Assembly: GCA_020849765.1 (NCBI GenBank)
Contig: JADLAY010000062.1
Span: forward strand, 1-64,000
Length of the DNA: 64,000 nucleotides
Reading direction: 5' to 3'
Source of the DNA: Anaerolineae bacterium
GTDB lineage: Bacteria > Chloroflexota > Anaerolineae > Aggregatilineales > Phototrophicaceae
The notes beneath the pieces are model-generated. The model was not told the DNA's origin and ran no database searches. It worked only from the letters and a program-made list of their open reading frames with translations. Made by a program: the position numbers and the translations under genes. Shown piece by piece: positions 18,558 to 26,045 of the stretch. Numbering within the stretch: position 1 is the stretch's first letter; every line of letters begins with the position of its first letter.

Positions 18558-18810
18558 TGCGCCAAACACCGTCAGGTGATGTCAGTGTTACATTAAACAA
18601 GTTCTTCTTTCATTCGCCCGTATCAAAAATGCAATTTCACTTTTGATATTTGGTTTAGCGAATGCAACTTAAGCATACTACAAGTTTTCCAGGTTTTTCT
18701 AGAAATAGTGCCCAGTCTTTAACATTTGGTAAAGCTTGTTCGTCGTCGGAGACGTCCGTGATGCTGCAACCATATATAATGAAAATGCGCCAAATAACCG
18801 TCAGGTGGTG
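18558..18810. repeat. Pair of 24-base imperfect direct repeats
   Basis: TGCGCCAAACACCGTCAGGT at 18558 and TGCGCCAAATAACCGTCAGG at 18786 belong to near-identical 24-25 base sequences, 228 bases apart. The second begins a few bases after a TATAAT box, about where transcription would begin. Confidence 0.6.
18611..18664. repeat. Nested inverted repeat
   Basis: Outer arms CATTCGC/GCGAATG enclose inner arms TATCAAAA/TTTTGATA around a 12-base loop. It could be a structured RNA or a protein-binding or recombination site. Confidence 0.55.
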
Positions 18811-18897
18811 CAGTGGGTAGACCACTGAACTGACAACACGATTCTACTCACTCACCACCCAATCTCCCCTATGGGTATGGGTCGGAAGGAGGACATC

Positions 18898-19056
18898 GTG
18901 TCGGCCCCAAAACGTATTCAACCAGAAGAGAGTTGGTGGCGAAACCTCGAGTTGTGGCAGGTCATCGTCGCGCTGCTTTCGCTCCTAGTTGGAGCAGCTA
19001 CGCTCGTGGTCATGATCATCGATTTTTCCCTCAAACACGGAGTCTCAATACCATGA
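18898..19056 (+). CDS. Small single-pass membrane protein, 52 aa
   Basis: Short protein with a polar N-terminus (~22 residues containing WW) and one hydrophobic segment (WQVIVALLSLLVGAATLVVM), ending in a short charged tail. I chose the GTG at 18898 because AGGAGG lies 5-10 bases before it; the in-frame ATG at 18871 has no such site. Its TGA overlaps the ATG of the next gene (ATGA), which indicates translational coupling to the winged-helix protein. Function unknown; the small-membrane-protein/regulator pairing recalls toxin-like or anti-sigma-like pairs, but nothing proves this. Confidence 0.65.
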   Translation: MSAPKRIQPEESWWRNLELWQVIVALLSLLVGAATLVVMIIDFSLKHGVSIP

Positions 19057-19307
19057 GGGAAGCGTCACACAGGACAAAGCGTATCAACATCGAAGATTCG
19101 GAGTTGAGTGACGTTTATCGTTTCCTTGTGTCCTATTTCGAGGAAAACGGTAATTCGCCATCATATCGTGAAATTGCAGTGGCCATTGGTCTCACACACC
19201 CCACTGCTAGGCAACGAGTGTTGCTGCTAAAGAGTATGGGCTATGTATGTGTACGAAAAAAAACCGCACGCAGCATTAGCCTGATCAAACCGATCATCCA
19301 AGTATAG
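19053..19307 (+). CDS. LexA-like winged-helix DNA-binding protein, 84 aa
   Basis: Small protein matching the N-terminal DNA-binding domain of LexA-type repressors: LSDVYRFLVSYFEENGNSPS, then YREIAVAIGLTHPTARQRVL as the recognition-helix region, and a wing near GYVCVRKKTARSI. The LexA autopeptidase domain is absent. Its ATG overlaps the stop of the small membrane protein gene. A perfect terminator lies 18 bases downstream, so the two genes form a complete bicistronic unit. I choose this internal ATG because upstream residues in frame are Arg/His/Ser-rich noise. Confidence 0.7.
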   Translation: MREASHRTKRINIEDSELSDVYRFLVSYFEENGNSPSYREIAVAIGLTHPTARQRVLLLKSMGYVCVRKKTARSISLIKPIIQV

Positions 19308-19324
19308 TAGTACGGCTATGGCGC

Positions 19325-19357
19325 TACCGGGATGCATATTGCATCCCGGTATTTTTT
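19325..19357 (+). terminator. Terminator of the small membrane/winged-helix pair
   Basis: A 12-bp perfect stem (TACCGGGATGCA / TGCATCCCGGTA) with a 3-base loop leads into TTTTTT. It also stands between convergent genes. Confidence 0.9.
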
Positions 19358-19371
19358 AGTAGGAGCAGATA

Positions 19372-19767
19372 CTATAACCTTTCCGTATTCACCCCCTTCA
19401 GTCTCAATGCCTCCAGAAGTTCCGCTCGGCTGTTGCTTTTGCCAAATGCATCGACCAATTCGGTCAGGTCATGTTTGAACTTGTTTCGGTAATTGTCAAG
19501 CAGAGTACCTGCATCAGCAACCTTGAATCCAAGTCCCGTTTCCAACGTAATGGACAGTACTATCCACTCGACTGCCTCGCGAGCATAGAAAAAGCCGATT
19601 CGACTGTCTGGCGGAGGGCGTTGGAACATACTAGTGGGAATTGCACGAGAGTCACGAAGAGCATCTATCTTGTTACCCTTTATTCTAGTGTGTTTCGCCA
19701 TTTCCTTAGTTTCATTGACTAACGTAGCAAGCTCAGCGCGCTTAAGGTAACACCTGTATTCCGGCAT
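19372..19767 (-). CDS. Hypothetical protein, 131 aa
   Basis: Soluble, mainly helical protein that I do not recognise. A segment IGFFYAREAVEWIVLSITLE followed by a TLLDNYRNKFKHDLTELVDAFGK helix resembles small HEPN- or abortive-infection-like helical folds only in general look; no RxxxxH motif is visible. It converges on the winged-helix gene within the repeat-bounded segment. The region before its start shows no clear Shine-Dalgarno sequence, and codon use is more AT-rich than the chromosome around it. Confidence 0.5.
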   Translation of the reverse strand: MPEYRCYLKRAELATLVNETKEMAKHTRIKGNKIDALRDSRAIPTSMFQRPPPDSRIGFFYAREAVEWIVLSITLETGLGFKVADAGTLLDNYRNKFKHDLTELVDAFGKSNSRAELLEALRLKGVNTERL

Positions 19768-20040
19768 TCTTATCTACTTTCTGGCGTGATGATGCATTTA
19801 TTAGCCGTCTCAATTCAATTGTCAAAAATGATAATGCAGTTGTGCAAAATCTCAAAACTACTCCTAGTATTTTGGCGATAACTTAAACATTTCTTAACAA
19901 AAACACGCCTCAACGTAAATATTCGGAAGTGATTGACTGCGTACTTCAAATCGATTATTCCGATGACTGAGTGACGAATTGGCATAGTTTAGACGCTCAA
20001 GAAACCGACAGATTATGGATCACCCATTAGACTCACTTCC

Positions 20041-20077
20041 TGCCCTTCCCCATGTAGACAAGCGTTGCGATTCGTGC
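20041..20077. repeat. 37-bp direct repeat, right copy
   Basis: Identical to 18181-18217. It contains the -35 box and the spacer of the nusA promoter and ends exactly where the -10 box begins. Confidence 0.9.
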
Positions 20078-20083
20078 TACAAT
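20055..20083 (+). promoter_or_regulatory. nusA operon promoter
   Basis: -35 TAGACA (20055-20060), a 17-base spacer and -10 TACAAT (20078-20083), each one base off consensus. Transcription should begin near 20090, leaving a ~130-base leader. Confidence 0.75.
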
Positions 20084-20096
20084 GAAGGCCGTCGTG

Positions 20097-20123
20097 GAAA
20101 AAGTGGGCAGCCCCCACTTTTTC
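20097..20123 (+). terminator. Attenuator-like hairpin in the nusA leader
   Basis: An 11-bp perfect stem GAAAAAGTGGG / CCCACTTTTTC around a 5-base loop: an A-tract, GC core and T-tract as in intrinsic terminators. It lies between the promoter and nusA, so it could attenuate the operon, possibly through NusA itself. Confidence 0.65.
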
Positions 20124-20222
20124 TCGTATAAATGGGGACGCACGACGCGTCCATCCGCTTTTTTTCTACCCGTTCTATCTCTCCCCAAGTTTGATTGCGT
20201 TCAGGAGTGTTAACCCAACGCC

Positions 20223-22121
20223 ATGAGAAGCGAATTTGAGGTCGCCTTTAACGAAATCTCAGAACTGCGCCAGTTGCCGCGCGATATCGTGCTGGAAGCC
20301 CTGAGCAATGCGCTCATCTCGGCGTACAAGCGCGATGCGGGCGTCGGCAATTCGCAGCAAATTGAGGCTCACATCGATCCGAATACCGGCCGTGCGCGCA
20401 TCTTCGTCGAGAAGGAAGTCGTCGAGGACGTGTTCGACGGCCGCACGGAAGTCGAAATCGACAAGGCGCGCTATTACGAACCGGAATGTGACCTGGGCGA
20501 CACGGTCATGGTCATGGTCGAAGGTTCGATGAAAAAGTATGGCCGCATCGCCGCGCAAACGGCGAAACAGGTCATCCTGCAAAAAATCCGTGAAGCCGAA
20601 CGCAAAGCCTTGTTTGAAGAATTCAGCGTCCGCGAAGGCGATCTGGTCACCGGCACGGTGCAGAGCGTCAACCCGAATCTGATCACGGTTGGCCTGGGAC
20701 GCGCGGAGGCGATCATGCCGCGCAACCAGCAGATCCCGACCGAGCGTTTCAAGCCGCACGACAAGGTGCGCGCCTACATCATGGAAGTCAAGCAGACGCC
20801 GCGCGGCCCGCAGATCGTGCTCAGCCGCAGTCACCGCGACATGCTGCGCCGCCTGCTCGAATACGAAGTCCCGGAAATCTACAACGGGCTGGTCGAGATC
20901 AAATCGATCGCGCGTGAGCCGGGCGCCCGCTCGAAGGTGGCCGTGGCCGCGCTGCAAGAGGGCATCGACCCGGTCGGCGCGTGCGTCGGCATGCGCGGCG
21001 GACGCATCCAGAACATCGTCCGCGAGCTGCACGAAGAGAAGATCGACGTCATCGAGTGGAACCCCAACCAGGAGCAGTTCATCGCCAAGGCGCTCAGCCC
21101 GGCGCGCGTGACCGGCGTCTACCTGGAAGATGACCCGGACACGGGCCGTACCGCGGTCGTGATCGTGCCGGACGATCAGCTCTCGCTCGCCATCGGCAAG
21201 GAGGGGCAGAACGCCCGCCTGGCCGCCAAACTGACGAGCTGGCGCATCGACATCAAGAGCGTGACCGAGGCGGTCGAAGAAGCGCTCGACAACCTGGATA
21301 AACCGCCGCTCAAGGAAGTGGCCGTCCAGCAGGCCGCCATGATCGAGGACGTCCGCCGCATCCTGGAGAAGAAGGAACTGGGCCGCGCCATCATGCCGGA
21401 AGAGTACACGACGCTGGGGTCGTTCGCCGACCTGGTGCAGCGCCGCTGGCTGGCGAGCCGCGAGGTCGCGCGCAAGAAGCGTGTGGCCGAAATCAACGCC
21501 GTCAAGGCAACGCTGCCGCCCGGCGCCTTCCATATGCCGGTTGATGCGCTCGATCTCTCCGACGAGATCAAGGCGGCGCTCAAGTCGTTCCCCAGCGCGG
21601 GCGATGTTATGCTGGCGGCGCTGGTCAGCGAGAACAAGATCACGTCGCGCCTGAACAACCTTGGAGAAGGCGCGCTGGAACAAATCCAGGATGCGCTGAC
21701 GCGGGTCGTCATCCCCGAAGAGGCGGAGGCCGCCGCCGCGCAGGAAGCCGAGGCTGAAGCTGCTGCGGAAGCGGAACTGGCCGCCGAAGGCGAAGCGGCT
21801 GAGGCCACTGCATCCGAAGAACTGCTGGCCGAAGGTGAAGTCCCGGCAGCCTTCCCCGACCTGGGCGAACAGGCTACCGACGCGGACAAAGCCAAGACTG
21901 CCGCCAAGTTCGTGCCCAAACCGGCTGCGACCTTCGAGGAGAGCGAGGACGAAGAGGTCGACGTGTTCTCATCGGGCAAGGGCAAGGGCAAAGGTAAGAA
22001 AGGCAAGAAGAAGGGCCGTCAGATCTTCTACGACGAAGAGCGCGGCGGCACCTATGTCAAGCGCCAGCGTAAGGGCGGGCGCGGCACTGGCTCCACCTGG
22101 GGCGGCTGGGACGAGGAATAG
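20223..22121 (+). CDS. nusA: Transcription termination/antitermination factor NusA
   Basis: RNA-polymerase-associated factor that controls pausing, termination and antitermination. Domains: N-terminal RNAP-binding domain (1-~125, start MRSEFEVAFNEI as usual), S1 (~137-200), KH1 with GACVGMRGGR (252-261), KH2 with LAIGKEGQNARL (322-333). The 632-aa length exceeds the usual ~350-500: after the KH domains comes an extension with a helical region (~355-500), an Ala/Glu-rich stretch (~500-560) and a Lys/Gly-rich basic run (KGKGKGKKGKKKGR), probably nucleic-acid binding. First gene of the operon. GGAGTG lies rather far (14 bases) from the ATG, suggesting weak initiation. Confidence 0.97.
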   Translation: MRSEFEVAFNEISELRQLPRDIVLEALSNALISAYKRDAGVGNSQQIEAHIDPNTGRARIFVEKEVVEDVFDGRTEVEIDKARYYEPECDLGDTVMVMVEGSMKKYGRIAAQTAKQVILQKIREAERKALFEEFSVREGDLVTGTVQSVNPNLITVGLGRAEAIMPRNQQIPTERFKPHDKVRAYIMEVKQTPRGPQIVLSRSHRDMLRRLLEYEVPEIYNGLVEIKSIAREPGARSKVAVAALQEGIDPVGACVGMRGGRIQNIVRELHEEKIDVIEWNPNQEQFIAKALSPARVTGVYLEDDPDTGRTAVVIVPDDQLSLAIGKEGQNARLAAKLTSWRIDIKSVTEAVEEALDNLDKPPLKEVAVQQAAMIEDVRRILEKKELGRAIMPEEYTTLGSFADLVQRRWLASREVARKKRVAEINAVKATLPPGAFHMPVDALDLSDEIKAALKSFPSAGDVMLAALVSENKITSRLNNLGEGALEQIQDALTRVVIPEEAEAAAAQEAEAEAAAEAELAAEGEAAEATASEELLAEGEVPAAFPDLGEQATDADKAKTAAKFVPKPAATFEESEDEEVDVFSSGKGKGKGKKGKKKGRQIFYDEERGGTYVKRQRKGGRGTGSTWGGWDEE

Positions 22122-22183
22122 CTGCATGAGCGCGGGGGACTTCAGGGTCCCCCGCTCGTCGGCATGGCAAAGAGGTCAGATCG

Positions 22184-22456
22184 ATGCCAAAGCACACTCA
22201 GCCACACAAACATGTTCCCGTCCGCACCTGTGTCGTCTGCCATGAAAAAGCAGGCAAGCGAACGTTAACCCGAATTGTGCGTACCGAGTCTGGGATTGTC
22301 ATTGATCCTAGTGGTAAAATGAATGGTCGTGGTGCGTATTTATGCGAGCGTCCAGAGTGTTGGGAACGCGCGATGACTACGGATATTCTGGCTAAAGCCT
22401 TGAAAACGTCGTTGACGCCGGAAGACCGCGAGAGTTTGCGGCAGAAGTCGCTGTAA
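22184..22456 (+). CDS. rnpM: RNase P modulator RnpM (YlxR, DUF448)
   Basis: Small nucleic-acid-binding protein; the Bacillus YlxR protein binds RNase P RNA and modulates its activity. The family hallmarks are present: RTCVVCHE (14-21), the KRTLTRIVR strand, and GRGAYLC (48-54). 90 aa, the usual length. It sits between nusA and infB exactly as in most bacteria. GAGG lies before the ATG. Confidence 0.95.
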   Translation: MPKHTQPHKHVPVRTCVVCHEKAGKRTLTRIVRTESGIVIDPSGKMNGRGAYLCERPECWERAMTTDILAKALKTSLTPEDRESLRQKSL

Positions 22457-22581
22457 TATGCTGCCGCTCGCTTCACTCTACGGCCATCGTGATTGGCTAA
22501 TTCATATGACGGGCTAGGGGATATCCAGCCTCAGCAGTGTGCCAAGCTGTGCTGATCCCCACTCGTAACTGGAGGGATCAG

Positions 22582-24387
22582 ATGGCACAAGAAAAGCAAA
22601 TCGTCCAAGTTCCCGATTATCTCAGCGTCCGCGAACTGGCTGAGTTAATCGACGCCAACCCCATCGAAGTGATGAAGCGCCTGATCGCCAACGGCATCAT
22701 GGCGTCGATCAACCAGCAGGTCGACTATGAGACCGCTGCCATCGTGATCGAGGAAATGGGGTTCGAGGCACAATCCGCCAGCGCCATCGCCGCGAAAGCT
22801 GAAAAAGAGAAACGCGCAGAATCGAGCCAGACCTGGCGCCAGATGTATCGCGCGGAAGACCAGACCAAGCTCGAACGGCGCGCCCCGATCGTCACCATCC
22901 TCGGCCACGTCGACCATGGCAAGACGACACTGCTCGACGCGATCCGCAAGGCGCACGTCGCCGAGGGCGAGGCGGGCGGCATCACCCAGCACATCGGCGC
23001 CTATCGCGCCATCCACAACGGCCGCCAGATCACGTTCCTGGACACGCCCGGTCACGAGGCCTTCACGGCCATGCGTGCGCGCGGTGCTCAGGGCGCGGAC
23101 ATCGCAATTCTGGTCGTCGCTGCTGACGACGGTGTCATGAAGACAACGCGCGAAGCCTTGATGCACGCGCAGGCCGCCAACGTGCCGATCATCGTGGCCA
23201 TCACCAAAACTGACAAGCGCAATGCCAACATCGACGCGGTCAAGCAAGAGCTGGCCGATGTCGGCCTCACCCCGGATGACTGGGACGGCGATACGATCGT
23301 CGTGCCCGTGTCCGCCGTGCAGGGAGCGGGCATTGAAGACCTGCTGGAAGCGATCTTGCTCGTCGCCGATGAGCAGGAGATCGTCGCCAACCCCAACGCC
23401 GAGGCACAGGGCGTGGTGATTGAATCCGAAGTCGATCGCAGCCGCGGCGTCATGGCGACGCTGCTCGTGCTCAACGGGACGCTCAAGGTCGGCGATACGG
23501 TCATCGCCGGGACGGCGCACGGTCGCCTCAAGGCAATGTTCGATGAGAAGGGCAAGCCGGTCAAGGAAGCAGGCCCGTCGACACCGGTCTCGGTGCTCGG
23601 CCTCAACGATCTGCCGCAGGCAGGCGAGACGTTCCAGACCGCCATCAACGACAAAGAAGCGCGCCTGGTCGCCGACGAGCGTAAACAGGCCGCCGATGCG
23701 CTGCGTCAGGCGGGCGGCCGCCGCGCGCTGACGCTGGAGGACATCTTCAGCCAGTTCAACGCCAACGAAACCAAGGAACTCAACCTGATCCTCAAGGTCG
23801 ACGTCAACGGCTCTTTGCAGCCGATTGTGGACACCCTGAACGAGATCTCGGAGAAGAACCGCGAAGGCATCGGCGTGCGCATCCTGGCGGCGGATGTCGG
23901 CAACATCACCGAAAGCGACGTCATGCTCGCCAGCGCGGCCAAAGCGATCGTCATCGGCTTCAACGTCGAAGCGGATAACGCCGCGCGCCGTTCCGCCGAG
24001 GCGCAGGGCGTCGACATTCGTCTGTATCAGGTCATCTACAAGCTGTTCGAGGAAATCGAACTGGCGCTCCAGGGTATGCTGGAGCCGGTCTACGCCGACA
24101 AAGTCATCGGCGTGGCCGAGGTGCGCCAGGTCTTCCGCATCTCGAAGGTCGGCACCATCGCCGGCTGCATGATCAAAGAAGGCGAAGCGCGCCGCAATGC
24201 CAAGGCACGCGTCAAGCGCGCCGGTGAAATCATCTCCGAGAAGAACTCGGTCAGTTCGCTCAAGCGTCTACAAGAAGACGTGCGCGAAGTGCGTTCCGGC
24301 TTTGAATGCGGCATCGGCCTATCGGAGTTTGAAGACTTCGAGACCGGTGACCTGATTGAGTTCTACATCACAGAACGCGTAAGTTAG
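22582..24387 (+). CDS. infB: Translation initiation factor IF-2
   Basis: GTPase that brings initiator tRNA to the 30S subunit and promotes subunit joining. 601 aa from the ATG at 22582, chosen from GGAGGGATCAG directly before it. An N-terminal IF2N domain (YLSVRELAELIDANPIEVMK) is followed almost at once by the G domain: G1 GHVDHGKT (108-115), G3 DTPGHE, then domains II to IV. The long disordered N-terminus of many IF-2 proteins is missing. The G4 motif reads TKTD where NKxD is expected, so the base-contacting Asn is Thr here. Confidence 0.97.
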   Translation: MAQEKQIVQVPDYLSVRELAELIDANPIEVMKRLIANGIMASINQQVDYETAAIVIEEMGFEAQSASAIAAKAEKEKRAESSQTWRQMYRAEDQTKLERRAPIVTILGHVDHGKTTLLDAIRKAHVAEGEAGGITQHIGAYRAIHNGRQITFLDTPGHEAFTAMRARGAQGADIAILVVAADDGVMKTTREALMHAQAANVPIIVAITKTDKRNANIDAVKQELADVGLTPDDWDGDTIVVPVSAVQGAGIEDLLEAILLVADEQEIVANPNAEAQGVVIESEVDRSRGVMATLLVLNGTLKVGDTVIAGTAHGRLKAMFDEKGKPVKEAGPSTPVSVLGLNDLPQAGETFQTAINDKEARLVADERKQAADALRQAGGRRALTLEDIFSQFNANETKELNLILKVDVNGSLQPIVDTLNEISEKNREGIGVRILAADVGNITESDVMLASAAKAIVIGFNVEADNAARRSAEAQGVDIRLYQVIYKLFEEIELALQGMLEPVYADKVIGVAEVRQVFRISKVGTIAGCMIKEGEARRNAKARVKRAGEIISEKNSVSSLKRLQEDVREVRSGFECGIGLSEFEDFETGDLIEFYITERVS

Positions 24388-24473
24388 CAGTGAACCGCCC
24401 GCCCGTCAGCGGCGCAGCTTTGCCGGCTGCGCTGCCGAGTCCGGGTTGGCGGTGTCCCGCTTTAGGAAATGCA

Positions 24474-24866
24474 ATGACCAGTATCAAGCAAGATCGTGTC
24501 GCCGGGCGTATTCGCCAGATCTTGAGCGTGTTGATCTTGCGCGACGTCGCAGACCCGCGTTTGCAGGGACTGACGATCACCGAGGTGGAGATCGATCCTG
24601 AACTGATGTACGCGCGCGTCTACGTCAACGCGCTCGGCGAAGAAGAGCGCCAGCCGGAAGTCATGAAAGCGCTCCGGCAAGCCAAGGGCTATTTGCGCCG
24701 CGAGGTCGGCCAACGCGTTCGCCTGCGCAAGACGCCCGATCTGACGTTCGTCTGGGATGCCTCGCTCGACCGCGTCGAGCGCATTAACGCCTTGATTCGC
24801 GACCTGGACATTCCACCCGCACCGCCGGAGGAAGATGACTTCGATGAAAGCGCCCCAATGGACTGA
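24474..24866 (+). CDS. rbfA: Ribosome-binding factor A
   Basis: Small KH-type factor for 30S maturation at the 16S 5' end. Family segments: RVAGRIRQILSVLILRDVAD, VYVNALGEEE, and VGQRVRLRKTPDLTFVWDAS. I use the ATG at 24474 (130 aa), with AGGAAA upstream; the in-frame extension upstream would be Pro/Ala-rich and is not conserved in the family. The end overlaps nrnA by 23 bases, so the two are translationally coupled. Confidence 0.95.
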   Translation: MTSIKQDRVAGRIRQILSVLILRDVADPRLQGLTITEVEIDPELMYARVYVNALGEEERQPEVMKALRQAKGYLRREVGQRVRLRKTPDLTFVWDASLDRVERINALIRDLDIPPAPPEEDDFDESAPMD

Positions 24867-25818
24867 GGCCGCCCGCGCACTCGACGGCGCCGCGCGGATT
24901 TTGCTCGTCACCCACATGCAGCCCGATGGCGACGCCATCGGGTCGCTGCTCGGTTTTGGCAATGCACTGCGCGCGCGTGGTCTCGATCCGTTGATGGCCG
25001 TCGACGGCGGCGTCCCGGACTTCCTGGAATGGCTGCCGGGCGCGGACAGCGTCAAGCGAGGCCTGAGCGAGGGCGAATGGGACGTGATGGTCTCGCTCGA
25101 TTCGAGCGATGAGGAACGCAGCGGTGATTGCGGCGTCTACGGGCGCGTGCACAGCAAGCTCGTCGTCAACGTCGATCATCATCCGAGCAACACCATGTTC
25201 GGCGACATGCACATCGTCGTGCCGGATGCCGTCTCCACGACGGAGATCGTGCAGGACTGGATCGCGCGCATGGGGCTGCTGCTGACGCTTGAGATTGCTG
25301 AGCCGCTGCTGGTCGGCCTGGTGACCGACACGCTCGGCTTCCGCACCAGCAATGTGACAGCGCGCACGCTGATGCTCGCCCAGGAGCTGATGACGACCGG
25401 CGCCTCACTCTCGAACGCGGTCGCGCGCACCCTGAGCAGCAAGCCGTATCAATCGATCGAACTGTGGAAACGCGTCCTGAATTCGGTCAGGCTCGACGAC
25501 GACGGGCTGATCAGCGGCACGATCGCGCGTGAAGACTGGGAAGCCGTCGGCCTCGACGAGGCGACCGACAACGGCCTGGTCGGCTACCTGATCGCGACCG
25601 ACGAGGCGAAAGTCGCCGTCGTCTACAAAGAGCGGGCCGACGGCCAGGTCGAACTGAGCCTGCGCAGCAAGCCCGGCTACGACGTGAGCACGGCGGCGGT
25701 CTCGCTTGGCGGCGGCGGGCACCGGCAGGCGTCCGGCGCGACGATCCCCGGCCCGTTGAGCACGGCCCCGGCACGCGTCGAACCCACGCTGCGCGCCGCG
25801 ATCCGAAACGGCGCCTGA
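24844..25818 (+). CDS. nrnA: DHH-family oligoribonuclease / pAp phosphatase
   Basis: Mn-dependent phosphoesterase that degrades nanoRNA and dephosphorylates pAp. The DHH domain has HMQPDGDA (24-31), LDSSDEE and VDHHPSN (110-116); the DHHA1 domain ends in LGGGGHRQASGATI. Two near starts exist, 24835 and 24844; I prefer 24844 since GGAGGAAG ends 9 bases before it. It follows rbfA in the operon, the same order seen in Firmicutes and many Chloroflexota. No terminator is obvious after it. Confidence 0.93.
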   Translation: MKAPQWTEAARALDGAARILLVTHMQPDGDAIGSLLGFGNALRARGLDPLMAVDGGVPDFLEWLPGADSVKRGLSEGEWDVMVSLDSSDEERSGDCGVYGRVHSKLVVNVDHHPSNTMFGDMHIVVPDAVSTTEIVQDWIARMGLLLTLEIAEPLLVGLVTDTLGFRTSNVTARTLMLAQELMTTGASLSNAVARTLSSKPYQSIELWKRVLNSVRLDDDGLISGTIAREDWEAVGLDEATDNGLVGYLIATDEAKVAVVYKERADGQVELSLRSKPGYDVSTAAVSLGGGGHRQASGATIPGPLSTAPARVEPTLRAAIRNGA

Positions 25819-26045
25819 GGCCTCACTGGCGGCACATTCCGAACACGTGATTTAGGAACGTATCGACAACCGGACACGGGCAAATCGAGACGGAATGGAT
25901 TACCCTTTCATAACCCAAAGCATGAAATTACGCCTAATTTCGGGGGTAAATGATTTAATTTGCCTCTGGCTTTCGTAATAAATTAAGTGTAATATGCTAT
26001 ACAAAGAGTAATGCTTCCCGTTATATGCTCACGGAGTCGTGCTCG

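Larger units (their letters stand above)
18218..18897. other. AT-rich non-coding stretch inside the repeat-bounded segment
   Basis: No gene is visible over 680 bases. It holds a stem-loop (18490-18521), a nested inverted repeat (18611-18664), a 24-base imperfect direct repeat (18558-18581 and 18786-18810) and a TATAAT box (18775-18780) ahead of the small membrane protein gene. Confidence 0.6.
18181..20077. mobile_element. Candidate small integrated element bounded by 37-bp direct repeats
   Basis: The segment between the repeats is clearly more AT-rich than the flanks and has different codon use. It holds three small genes (18898-19056, 19053-19307, 19372-19767) and long non-coding stretches with nested inverted repeats. 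No recombinase or transposase is visible, so it would be a non-autonomous element or a decayed remnant. The right repeat keeps the nusA promoter working, as att sites often do for a target gene. Alternatives are a recombination-generated duplication or an insertion brought by another element. Confidence 0.55.
19768..20222. other. AT-rich stretch and nusA leader
   Basis: 19768-20040 is AT-rich and holds no visible gene. From 20041 come the right direct repeat, the nusA promoter and an attenuator-like hairpin, then an unstructured leader to the nusA ATG. Confidence 0.65.

Noticed and set aside
18558..18810. CRISPR array
   Set aside because: Only two imperfect copies, 228 bases apart, with no regular spacers and no cas gene anywhere in the window.
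18181..20077. Classical insertion sequence
   Set aside because: No transposase gene and no terminal inverted repeats at the ends of the 37-bp direct repeats.
20259..21683. 474-codon frame antisense to nusA
   Set aside because: Arises from codon bias of nusA; no family similarity and no start signals.
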